A stretch of DNA of 64,000 nucleotides from Marchantia polymorpha subsp. ruderalis (Eukaryota; Streptophyta; Marchantiopsida; Marchantiales; Marchantiaceae), in NCBI GenBank assembly GCA_037833965.1, contig AP031355.1, forward strand, positions 21,973,501-22,037,500, in the 5' to 3' direction. This document shows, in pieces, positions 35,722-47,400 of this stretch. Made by a program: the position numbers and the translations under genes. Numbering within the stretch: position 1 is the stretch's first letter; each line of letters opens with the position of its first letter. Under the pieces are notes generated by a model. It did no database searches, had not been told where the DNA came from, and worked only from the letters and a program-made list of their open reading frames with translations.

Positions 35722-35976
35722 TTACTCCGCGGGTTTTAGGAAGGTGGAATATCCAAAGCTGGATTGGGTGCTTTCGAACAGTGTGCTTTTTGCAGCGTTG
35801 GTGTCCCTTCCCTCGGGTTTAGAAAACGACGGTCTTGGATTTGGATTCCCGCGAGCGTACAACCCTGCATTTTGTAAGATTTCTGCATTGCTTCTCCAAT
35901 TATAAACAGCTTCGTTGTCAGGAGAAGAATTAGAGTTGGAACTTGCATAAGCCGAGAATGATGGCATAATCCGCAT
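35722..35976 (-). CDS. First exon (or small ORF) of a gene divergent from RPB3
   Basis: From the ATG at 35976 a frame of 84 codons begins MRIMPSFSAYASSNSNSS and contains NWRSNAEILQNAGLYARG. It ends at a TAA that overlaps a consensus splice donor (GCGGA|GTAAGT, intron from 35726). The perfect donor suggests that this is exon 1 and that the stop is spliced away; otherwise it is an 84-aa protein. Ser/Asn-rich with no family recognised. It shares a 240-bp intergenic region with NRPB3 on the other strand. Confidence 0.45.
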   Translation of the reverse strand: MRIMPSFSAYASSNSNSSPDNEAVYNWRSNAEILQNAGLYARGNPNPRPSFSKPEGRDTNAAKSTLFESTQSSFGYSTFLKPAE

Positions 35977-36218
35977 GTCATTTTTAGTTTAATATTTTCA
36001 GTTTGAATTTCGACATTCTTACGTTCAGCTGCTCTTATCGTACGTACGAATCAAATGTATTTAATTGCTTGTCTGGTGCATTCCTCGATAAACTCCCGAT
36101 CGCCCCTTCGGTGTGCTTGAAATCAATATTTCTTTTATGTAAAGCTAACGACGGAAATCTGTTAATTAAATGCGGACGGTGTGCTTCCTTGCAGCGGGGT
36201 ATCTCCGGCTGAGTACAA
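35977..36218. promoter_or_regulatory. Bidirectional promoter and 5'UTR of NRPB3
   Basis: This is the 242-bp space between the two divergent ATGs. On the plus strand GTGCTTCCTTGCAG, ending at 36194, looks like a splice acceptor, so NRPB3 may have a 5'UTR intron within or before this region. Confidence 0.4.
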
Positions 36219-38275
36219 ATGGACTGGGGACAGCCTTTGAACAACGACGACGCGATGGACGACGAGGATGGGGGGTTTGGAGCCCGAGGGGAGCCTGAGG
36301 AATCGTATCAAAGCAGAGCCGAAGAGTTCATGGACTCCGAGCAAGAAAATGTCTTTGTCAACGGCTTCGGTGAGCCTAAGCAAGACGAGCTTTCTTACCA
36401 ACGTAAGTCAGAAATTCGCGTTCGTGAATTGAAGGATGACTATCTCAAGCTCGAGCTGAGGGGAACTGATCCCAGCGTGGCAAATGCTCTCCGTCGAATT
36501 ATGCTCGCTGAGGTTCCTACCCTGGCTATCGACCTGGTCTTCATTGAGGTGAACACTTCTGTTCTGGATGACGAGTTCTTGGCACATCGCCTGGGTCTCA
36601 TTCCCATTTTCAGTGAGAAGGTGGCAAAGGACCTGCTCTTCCCTCAGGAATGTTCCGATTGCGAATGGGAGAACGGGTGCGTCTAAACAAAGACTTTAGA
36701 ATTTGAAAACTTCATGATGTGGAACTGTTGTGATTTCTCAGCAACGAATGAACATTTAGACACACCCCTGCAAACAGTTGTATTTATCAGTACTGAGTAA
36801 ACCAGTTTAGGGCGTGTTCTGATAAAAGCTCCAGTTTCTATGAACGCTTTGTGTTAAAAGGCTTGCACTAAACTAGCTAAGGGATTACACTTGATTGGTA
36901 TGGTTTAGTAGTCTCCAGCTATTCATCGATCAAGTTTGGATAGCTCCTCAAGAGTTGAGAATTAACATCAATGCAATATGTGCAGTTGTGAACAATGCTC
37001 AATTTCGTTTACGCTGGACGTGAAGTGTGAGTCGGCCCAGAATTTAATTGTTACAAGCCACGATCTTACTTCATCAAATGTTGAAGTTTACCCTGTGTTT
37101 TCGAAGAGGAAGGCAATCGAAAGGCCTAATGGTTTAGGCGAGGATGACTTTGAAGCGATGGAAGAGGATGAGCATGACGTAGATGATGGAAAGAAAGAGC
37201 AGTAAGAATTGTCGCCTTCTCCCGTCCTCCAGACATGCGCATCGTCCGTCAATTCCTCAGCGTACTCACACACCAATTGCAACAACCGCTGCATGTTTCT
37301 CGAGTTGGTATATTGTTTTGCGATACAAGAAGCTGGAAAATTGCTGTTTACTTACACGGAGCTTACGTGTACAGGGGCATATTGATAGCGAAGTTAAGGC
37401 GAGGGCAGCAGATAAAGTTGCGAGCCATAGCCAGGAAAGGAATAGGAAAGTTTCATGCCAAATGGTCTCCGGTCGCAACTGTGTCTATGTTTTACGAGCC
37501 TGAAATCATAATAAACGAAACTCTCATGAAGACCTTGACACTCAAACAGAAAGGAGAGTGGATTGCTAGCAATCCCACTCAAGTTTTCATGATTGATCCA
37601 GCTACCGAAGAGGTGAGTGGATTTTCTCGTCACTCGTGTTGCTATGTTTCTGGAGCCTGAATGAAGTAGATATCTTATTTAGGTGGTCGCAATGAGTTCT
37701 CACCTTCAATTCAAACAGGTTCCTCACGTTTGAGGGTTACAAGGCAGAATTCAGGAAACTGAAATTGCTCACGCGGAAAGTTACCGCGTGAGCAATTTTG
37801 AAGTTTAGTCTATTTCACGAATCTCCTTAGAGTCTCGCCTCAGGCATGACAGCTAAAAATTGTCACTACTAAGTTTGGTTGTAGCTAGGAACGTGAAGAA
37901 GTGCATACATCATCTTCAGTTTTTTTAGTATTGGCTTGCGCTGTCTAGCAGGTGAAAGTGATCAATGCCGAAGCATACACTTATGATGAAGGCATATTGA
38001 AGAAAGCAGAAGTTATGGGAAAATCAGGACTAGTGGAGATAGTTCGAAGAGAAGACATCGTCATATTTACAGTGGAGTCCACTGGAGCCATTCCAGCTTC
38101 TTCGGTGTTTTTCAACGCACTAGAAATTCTACAGAGCAAGCTGACGGCAGTCCGTGATCCTGCTGAGCGTGATCTCACTGAAAATGAAGAAGAGATAATG
38201 ATTCGAGTAGAATACGCGAAGGCTGCTAAAATGTACCTTTTCCCCATAACTGTGTCCTTGAGAGTGTTGAGCTGA
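36219..38275 (+). CDS. NRPB3: DNA-directed RNA polymerase II subunit RPB3
   Basis: The exons are 36219-36676, 36986-37201, 37375-37612 and 37952 onward; all introns are GT-AG and phases match. RPB3 dimerises with RPB11 to seed assembly of RNA polymerase II in the nucleus. The alpha-like motif [20 protein letters not shown] lies at residues 87-106. The zinc-binding cysteines are C145, C148, C154 and C157 ([13 protein letters not shown]). [19 protein letters not shown] and [20 protein letters not shown] follow, then [17 protein letters not shown] and FTVESTGA. An acidic N-terminal extension of about 57 residues precedes the usual start ([13 protein letters not shown]). Unspliced, exon 4 stops at 38275 (411 aa). 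Alternatively a donor at 38232/38233 (AAAAT|GTACCT) joins it in frame to the RRM array downstream. Confidence 0.93.
37762..37798. repeat. Perfect 15-bp hairpin in RPB3 intron 3
   Basis: AAATTGCTCACGCGG (37762-37776) and CCGCGTGAGCAATTT (37784-37798) are exact reverse complements around a 7-base loop. The stem is GC-rich in its core and lies about 150 bp before exon 4. Confidence 0.9.
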
Positions 38276-38413
38276 TTTGACAGCTAAGTTGACCTGAGTT
38301 TAGACGATGCTATCAGCTGTGACTACTTCAAGTTGTTTACAAGTACATCGTTTGCCTTGTGGCTATCTTGGTTGTATAACAGTCTAGATAAGTTATTGCA
38401 TCTTGGACCCCAG

Positions 38414-41400
38414 GAAAGAGAAGAGAACTAAAGCGGCTAACGAAAGAAAAGCGGCTGAAAAAGGTGATCCTGAAAAAACAGTTTTCGTTAAAGGCTTCGA
38501 CAAAACCCTGGGCGAAGTGGTGGTACGAACGACCTTCATGTCCTTAAGGATATTTATGTAATCCGTATTAGTCGTATTTCATCTGCTAGGTTAGTATATT
38601 ATTCTCCCTGTAAAGTGTGCATGCTACATTCACCAGCTAACATGAGTCTTCTTCTGCAGATAAGGGACAGGCTTAGAGAGCACTTTGCTGCTTGTGGTGC
38701 AATTATTAGCGTTCGCGTTCCGACCGACAAAGATTCACAGGAGATTAAAGGGTCTCAATCTTTCCGCGGCCCTAATTTTCCATTGCATTGTACTTGTCAA
38801 AGTTCATACTTTGTTGTTTGATGGCATTTTCGTGTGCTCGGACGTGAAGGTTTAGTTAAGTTTTCGTAAACTGGATCGATGACAGGAAAGACGAAAAGAA
38901 ATTTGCTTTGTCATTCTGTTCCTGGGACTTGGTTTTCTCACTCTGCTTATGTTGTAGGATGCCCGACGGGGCAAAGTCTGAAGACTATCTGATCTAAACT
39001 TAATTATATATTTGTGAGTCTGGTATGATCTTTTAATATTATCATAATATGGTGAGGTTTTTTCCAAACGGAAGGCTGTCGCAAATGCGGCGGCGATCTT
39101 TGAACCTTTCTGAGTGTCCTCTCCTTTTATGGCTCAGATTTGCCTACATCGCCTTCAGAGACAGGGAAGGTTTGGAGAAAGCCTTGGACCTCAATGATTC
39201 AGAGTTCGACGGGCAGACTCTGGTTGTAAATGAGGCTGGACAACCAGGAGGTGGCGGCGCTGGAGGTGGCGGTAACCGTGGTGATCCAGAGAAGACAGTA
39301 TTTGTGAAAGGTTTTGACAAAAGCCTTGACGAAGACACGGTATTACTCCGAATCATAGACTCAGAATCGTCTTGCAACCTACTCGATTTTATTTATCCAT
39401 TCTGTACTGCCGTTGGGGTGAGTGACACGTGATACCCGGCCTTAATATCAGATTAAAGATATTTTGAGGACACATTTTGAAGGATGTAACATCGTCAAAA
39501 TACGTGTACCCATAGACAAGGACTCTGGAGGTGTTAAAGGGTACGTTTTTCTCTGCCAGTATTCTTCTCTATTTTACTTCTTTCCGTGGCTTTACTAATC
39601 GACAAGGCAGGAGCGAGAAATTAGCTCGTTGTCTGTTTCTTCTAGGATAAGCTTGTCCTAAACCTTCTTACACTGATGACAATGATGCTATCCAAGGTCT
39701 TGGTTCTCTTCACCTCCTCCTCTCCCAGAAAGTTCCGGATCTCAGTGGTCGTTGATGATGACATTGGACCTACGCTTTTTCATCTTGTATCTTTAACTTT
39801 TGTTTCCACCATTAACAAGATCACTCATGCGCGAAATGACCCTTCAATTGGCAGCAGTGATCCTCCCTGGAACCAAACCAGGTATTAATCTTCAGATTCT
39901 TGCCCTAGTCGATCATCTAAAATCCAAACATATGTTGAAGATCTCGCGCTGACCTGTTACTCGAAATGCTTCCCCTTAATCCCAAACTTGATAATTTACG
40001 GATGCCCATCCTCTGAGTTGCCAAAAACAGCCCTCATGGTGCCCTGCTTCAAGTTACAGCAGCGTCAAAGCTTCTGCTTCTTTTCCTTATTCTCAAAGCA
40101 GGGCTATGGTCTTAAAACTATGACAGGGAAACACATATAACTTTTGTCCGTTAATCTTCGCGCAATAATGATTGGCAATTTGTACATCAATCCCCTTTTT
40201 TAGAAATAAGCTAAAATCAGGGCATCTGCTGGCATTGGAATCTCTTAAGCACTCTTATACAGTTTTATATTGCGTTCTACAATAGAGCTCTCTCGTTCAC
40301 AATCTTAACTAACTAATTAGGAGAACTCTGATTCTAAGTTTTTTTCTACACAGCATCAGCGTGAACACTGTTTCCTAAGGTTTCACTAAGTTTACAGTCA
40401 GTAATTAGTTGTTCCCCATAAACAGTACCCCGTACAGTGAAAACGAACAAGTCTTTTTTTGTTTGGACCATCTTGCTTATCCGATGGGTGATTTACAAAC
40501 ATTGCCCTATCGCTTGTTATTTGAGGTCGTTATCACAATTCTTGGAAGTTTTTGCCACTACTTCAGAATCACCTCCAGACTTCAATTTCTCTCTGGAGAA
40601 CTGAAGGTAAATGGGGCTGGATTCAGTTGGACTCCTCTCTATTGTAATCACATGCACATGGGCTGAGTTCAGAGAGCTTGTATCTCTTTTCTTTGAATAC
40701 CCACATGGCAAAGGTACGTTTTTTCCATGCTGGTCAGACAACCCTTACTATGTTGAGCCTGTGAAACTCATAAGTGGCATTCCTTTCCACTTGCAGAATG
40801 GCCTTTGTGGAGTTTGAGGATATGGAATCGTTGTACAAAGCTACAGAACTTAACCAAGTGGAGAAAAACGACATTACTTTGACTATAAATGCAGCTGGGC
40901 AAGTTGGAGGAGGTGGCGGTGGTGGATATGGAGGAGACGGCGGTGGAGGTGGTCGTGGTCGGGGTGATCAAGAGAAGACCGTATTTGTCAAAGGCTTTGA
41001 TAAGTATCAAGACGAAGAAGCGGTAAGGCCGAAACCTGCCCATCTCCAAGAATTGATATTTGGTGAATGGAGGGCTTTTGCTAATGACTTTGAAAAAATA
41101 ATAATCTACCATCTATTTTTTGTCCACGCTTGTCCTGTCCAGGTTCGAAGCAGCTTGACGGAACATTTTACTGACTGTGATATTGTCAACATTCGAATTC
41201 CTACGGATAAGGAGACGGGAGAGATTAAAGGGTATTGTCCTGATCTAAGACTGGACATCCTTGAGTAGGAAAGCTAGAATAATTCAGAGGTTTGCAGTGG
41301 TCATGTAGGTTGTATAAATCTGCTAATGAAGAACCTTTCTGGAATCTTTCTCTGTGTTTCAGTATAGCGTTCGTGGAATTTAGGGACTTCGAATCCTTCA

Positions 41401-44400
41401 ACAAAGCTGTAGAGTTGAATGGAGTAGACAAGGATGGACAGACCTTGACGGTTAATGCTGCTGGAGGAGGTGGTGGGGGGGGAGTTACAACTTACGGTGG
41501 AGGTGGCGGTGGTCGTAATCGTGGTGATTCTGAGAAGACTGTTTTTGTAAAGGGTTTTGACAAATCTCTCGAAGAAGATGAGGTGAGGCTGACAATGTCC
41601 CCTATTTAAATGCACAGAGAATTCTAGAAACTGGATTTGAGTGCTAAATTGGTGCTTTGTTCTATCTGTGCAGATTCGTACTATTTTGACGGCGCATTTC
41701 AGTGAGTGTGATATTGCCAGTATCCGGGTCGTTACTGATAAAGACAGCGGTGAGAGAAGAGGGTGAGTGTCCGTTCATGCAGCTACGCTCATTAGTCGGC
41801 GAGGAAATCTGTTCGCATCCTCTGAGAGTGTCTTCTAACCATATGATGATTAGACGAATATTTATAATAAACCTATCTCCTTCTAATCGCTATTGATGCT
41901 CTTGACCAAGGATCAAAGTGGCAAACAACCTTCAACCTGCACGCTGTGTAGCATAGGGGACGAAACCTCTGAAAGAATCAGTCTAATAGCGCTAGCACCT
42001 TCGGACGGATACCGGTGGTGAAGCCAGCTGTGTTTTAAGAAAGCTGCTTATCTTCTGAAGGATATTCTCTCGGGCAGTAGAGTTAAACATCTAGACGAGC
42101 TATTAAACGCATTTTTGCTGACAAACTTTGATACTTCGTATAACTTCATCTGTGGCCACAATCCCTATATAAGAAAGATCTGATAGATTCAAGTTCTGAT
42201 AGCTTTTCCTCCTCTTTACTTGTCAGCATTCCAAGTCATTTCTTCTTACTTGGACTTTGTCATTAACTGATCAGCTAAGGCGCCTGGTCTATGGTCTTCA
42301 GGCCATGATGACTAATGAGTAGAGCTTTTTGCACAGGTTTGCATATGTGGAATTCTCTGACATGGACTCGATGTCAAAAGCTCTCGATCTGGACAGAAAA
42401 GATGTGAATGGCCAGACTCTGGTCGTGAATCCATCTGGACAGGGAGGAGGAGGAGGAGGAGGAGGATTTGCAGGTGGTGGTTATGGTGATGGAAGTGGCG
42501 GAGGATATGAAGGTGGAGAGTCTGGAGATGGAGGCGGAGGTGGCTATAATGGAACTTTTGGGGGTTTCGGTGGAGGGGGTGGACGCACTCGCGGGGACCC
42601 TGACAAGACAGCCTTTGTTAGAGGGTTCAATAAATTCGACTCAGAAGAGTCCGTAAGCTTCTATAAATTTGCTATGCTTTCCGAGTGTACATAATGACAG
42701 CTTACAACTCAGCGATCTAGTGCTTCCATCCGTTTGTATTATTTCACGATCAGGATGTGGCATATAGCCAAAAGTTGTTTTTACTGATCAGATGACAAGT
42801 GTATATTGATGCACCCTGCAGATCCGAAGTTCCTTGATGTCTCTCTTTTCGGAGTGTGACATAGTGAATGTGCGTATTCCAACTGACAGAGATACCAGTA
42901 GTATTAAAGGGTGAGGTGTTTTCGTAACGCTCCTTCTTCTGTACGTGTTGACTGCACTTTCGTTTTGATGGCTTTCGAGTGCGCAGCCACGCTGCCGTAA
43001 TGCAGTTCTCAGGCTGTGAATTTATTCGCTCCTTATCTTCTCTCTAATGTACTCTGGGAAATAACAATCCAAGCCAGAACCATTATTTTGTGTCTCATTA
43101 AGAGAACATTTTAGCAATAGTTGAAGTAAGCGGCATCATGAGTTGGATTGTATTTACAATTTTATTATTATACTTTTTTTCTCCTCAACAGAGGACATAA
43201 AATAAGCCAAAGAAATGTTTTGATTTTCTCCTTCTACAGGATGGCTTATGTAGAATTCAGGGACGTGGAATCAATGAACAAAGCTCTTCAGTTTGACGGG
43301 CAAGACTTCAATGGTCAGACCTTGGTTGTAAATCCATCCGTAGGGGGAGGTGGCGGTGGAGGAGGCGGAGGTGGCCGCAGTCGAGGAGATCCTGAAAAAA
43401 CAGCTTTTGTGAAAGGATTTGACAAGGAACAGCCGGAGGACTTGGTAAAACTTTCCATTGAATTCCAAGCATTTTTAATCAACAATTTTATTCATCTTCT
43501 ACCGACTTCTATGTCTTTTTATGAATTCATTCAGAAACACTTCGAATTGCAGACGCCGGCTTAGTGCCCCAAGTTATGACATGGAGCTTATGCTTTTTAT
43601 ATGACTTTGTTTTCTCAGGTCAAGAGTTCTATTATGGAGCATTTAAGTGGCTGTGATATTATTACGATTCGTCTACCAAAGGATAAGGAGACTGGAGAAA
43701 TCAAAGGGCAAGTCTTAAAATTGCTTTCGGATTAAAAATCTTGTGAACGGGTTTTAGTGGTTTCGTTGAGGGCTGACAACAAGCATACGTAGTTGATTGT
43801 ATGACAGATTTGTCATCGTTGTGAGCTGGAATGTTTGGTCCCATGGCTCTGTCTGGTCATCTCGGACGTTTTAGCGTATTCACAGTTCCATGTTTGTTTG
43901 TTCAGAATAGCCTTCGTCGAATTTAGCGACTTTGAATCGATGTCAAAAGCTACATCGCTGGATGGGGTGAACGTAAACGGACAGAGTTGGAGAATAAATG
44001 CATCTGGTCAAGGTTCTGCTGGAGGTTTTGGTGGGGGAAATCGTGGGAATCCCGAGAAAACTGTATTTGTTAAAGGTTTCGATAAGTACCAGGCAGAAAA
44101 CTCGGTGAGACCAAAGGATCTTAGGTTTTTACTGACCTTCGTGTTCTGGACACTTGAGGTGCAATTTTCGGTGGTGCTAAAAGTTACAAATGGCTTACTG
44201 ATGACAGTATTTGTTCGTGCAGATTAGGACTGCTTTGGAAGAACACTTTTCTGGTTGTGACATTGTAAAGATACGCATACCAACTGGGAAAGACAGTACC
44301 GAAGTTAGAGGGTATGGCCTCCTCTAGTCTGAGTTCTACTATATATTTTAATCGAATTTTCAACTGTTGCAACCTATATAACCTTGACTACAAGCCTCTC

Positions 44401-47400
44401 TACAGGCGTCGTTTTTACTAACTCGTCGTATACTTTCACATATAGATTTGCGTTTATCGAGTTCGGCGATATGGAATCACTGGCAAAGGCTCTCTCGCTG
44501 GATGGGGAAGACGTGAATGGCCAAGTTTTGGTGGTGAATGCTTCTGTTCAAGGAGGTGGAGGCTTTGGAGGCCGCGGAGGAGGAGGAGGAGGAGGAGGTG
44601 GTGGTGGTGCCGGTGCCGGTACTCGAGACTCTGAAAAGACTGCCTTTGTGAAAGGGTTCGATAAGTCTCAGACTGAAGATTCGGTGAGATCTTACACTAC
44701 TTTTTCTCTACGATCATATCATCATAGTTTTTAACCTATATTTTCTGAGAAAGCTCCTATGCTAATGGACGCAGCTTCTTGCTGCCAATTATGCGCATAC
44801 TTGCTGTGAACATGGCAGGGCCTGAATGTGTTGTTGCCTTTTGTGGGCTAACTTCTTATTATTTCTTTCATTGTCGTAGATACGTACTACTTTAAAGGAG
44901 CACTTTTCCGATTGCGATATTGTAAATATGCGCATACCAACTGACAAAGACAGTGGTGATCTCAAGGGGTATGTATTTGAAGTTAAAGTTAAAATCTCAT
45001 GTGACATCCGCTGAGTTGCAGATTGTCTTGTTGTCCTAAAGTCTATCATATAGATATAAAAAACAAAGTGTCCGCCGTTATTAAAGTCATCTTTGTTTTC
45101 TCCACAGAATTGCCTTCATAGAGTTCGGTGACATGGACTCCATGGCGAAAGCTCTGGAACGAGACGGACAGGAAGTGAATGGCCAAACGTTGGTCGTGAA
45201 TTCATCGAGTCAAGGAGGAGGATTTGGTGGAGGTGGAAGGGGGGATTATGATAAAACAGTATTCGTGAAAGGTTTCGACAAATCAGACGATGAGAATTCG
45301 GTGAGTTGTGGGTTTGAATTCCCTGCTATACTGTTTCGGCTACTGACGCAGTAACTTGACTCCTCGTCCGGCCATGCAAAGATCCTAAAAGTCATCCGGC
45401 AGAGCAATCTTTTCGCAAAAGTCAGAAAGTGGCATGCTTTTTAGAAGTGACTCCTGTACACTGATGGCATTCGTATGACATGTACAGACTCGGGAAGGTC
45501 TCACAGATCTTTTCTCTTCTTGTGGTGAAGTCACAAGTATTCGTTTGCCTACTGACAGAGAAAGCGGAGGCCTTAAGGGGTATGTCTAATGATAAGGTTA
45601 TGGGCAGGGGATGGATTTCCAGTATACCCTCATATTGGTTTATGTTTTTTGCTTTATCCTCATATTGCATTGTGTTTCCTGGTTTAGTAATTAGTACAGT
45701 GTAAAAATTTAGAAAGTCTTTTCTTTGAATGTTTGTGAGCGATTCCTGCTCCAGCTTACGAAAAATCCCTTGTAAGTTATGGCTTATACGGTGAATCATG
45801 TAGAAGGATCAATTCAATATAATCGATGTGTGACAAGATTCATTCCCGCAGGTTCGCCTATGTGAAGTTCGCGGAAAGGGATTCTTTTGTTAAAGCTCTG
45901 GAGCTTAACAATACAGAATTCAAGGGAAGAAGTTTAGTAGTGAATGAAGCCGGTCAGCGTGGAAATGGAGGAGAAAGTACATACCAATCAGCTCCAGCGA
46001 GCGCTTACAGTTCTGGCAAGTCCGAGATCTTTGAACGCTGGGACCTTTAGGAAGTCGTATATGTTCCTCCACCAAATGTGACATTGACTATTGGAAATAA
46101 CACTTTGACAATAATTTGAGATTTGTATTGACGTGAATGAACATGATAGTGAGTTATTTAAGTTTTTTCTGGCAGGTGGCTTCAACTGGGACCTATCAGT
46201 CGGTGGAGGGGACGGTGGAGGATTTTCTTGGGGAGGGTCTACAGTTGGCTATGATGGAGGGAGTAGTTTTGGTGGTGGAGGTGGCCATGAAGATGGAGGA
46301 TTTGTTGGAGGGAGTAGTTTCGGTGGTGGTGCTCGTGGCCGGGGAGATCCAGAAAAAACAGCGTTTGTGAAGGGTTTTGACAGAGATCAGGACGAGGAAA
46401 CAGTGAGTCTTCAGTGCAGATCTGAATTAAGCACCAATAGCTTATGCTACCAGTCTCGATACTTAAATGCTTCGTTTACGGAGGCTATTCGTACAGGACA
46501 ACTCACACACTCCGTCCTGCAGATACGGGATACTCTGAAGAAGCATTTTATGGATTGTGGAGTCTCCAACGTGCGAATACCTACTGACAGAGATTCGGGA
46601 GCAATCAAAGGGTCAGTTGAAACTTTCAGATCTATCTCTGGAATGTCTAGCGATGATTTAATCTATCAAAAATTCACACTCGTGAAGCATTTTAGATTTA
46701 CTCCAGCACTGCCATTACTGTCCTTGTTGGTTTTATTCCCAACATTGAGACCTTGAGTATACTTATTCATACACATGTAGTTTCTAAAATGCTCCTTAAT
46801 GTGATTTTTTTCCTTCCGTTTTGGTTTTGTGTCAAGAGTGTTGAATTCTTGTGTCTGCAGGATTGCCTTTTTAGAGTTTTACGACAAAGAAGGTCTAGCG
46901 AGGGCCCTAGAGCTAGATGGGCAGGAATGTGATGGGAGAGCTTTAGTTGTAAATCAGTCGGGATCAACAGGGACAGGAGGTACTGGTGGAGGAACTTTTA
47001 GTGGTATCGGAAGCAGTCGTGGTCGTGGCGACCCAGAGAAGACTGCATTCGTCAGAGGTTTCGATAAATATCAAGGGGAGGATTCGGTACGACTTAACTG
47101 AACGTTTTCAGTTTTGATATTTTGCAAGGACGTAAAGAAAATCAAAAGCTTTCTAACTGAGATTATAATGAATGGCCTCTTGTCCAGATTCGAAATTGTT
47201 TGAAGGAGCACTTCAGCGGTTGTGATATTGTCTCAATCCGTATACCGACGGACAAAGATTCAGGAGAAGTGAAAGGGTATTCATTTTCAAACTTTTACGG
47301 TCATTTACTACTCAAAACTGTTTAACAGGGGCGTCTTAAACACCGAAACAAAATAGAGTAACCTCCATAGTGAATATTTGTTCAAGACTCTGAAAGCTGA

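Noticed and set aside
38307..38343. Possible separate start (ATG exon) for the RRM array
   Set aside because: This ATG frame reaches its GT in phase 0, whereas the array's first exon needs an upstream exon ending in phase 2.
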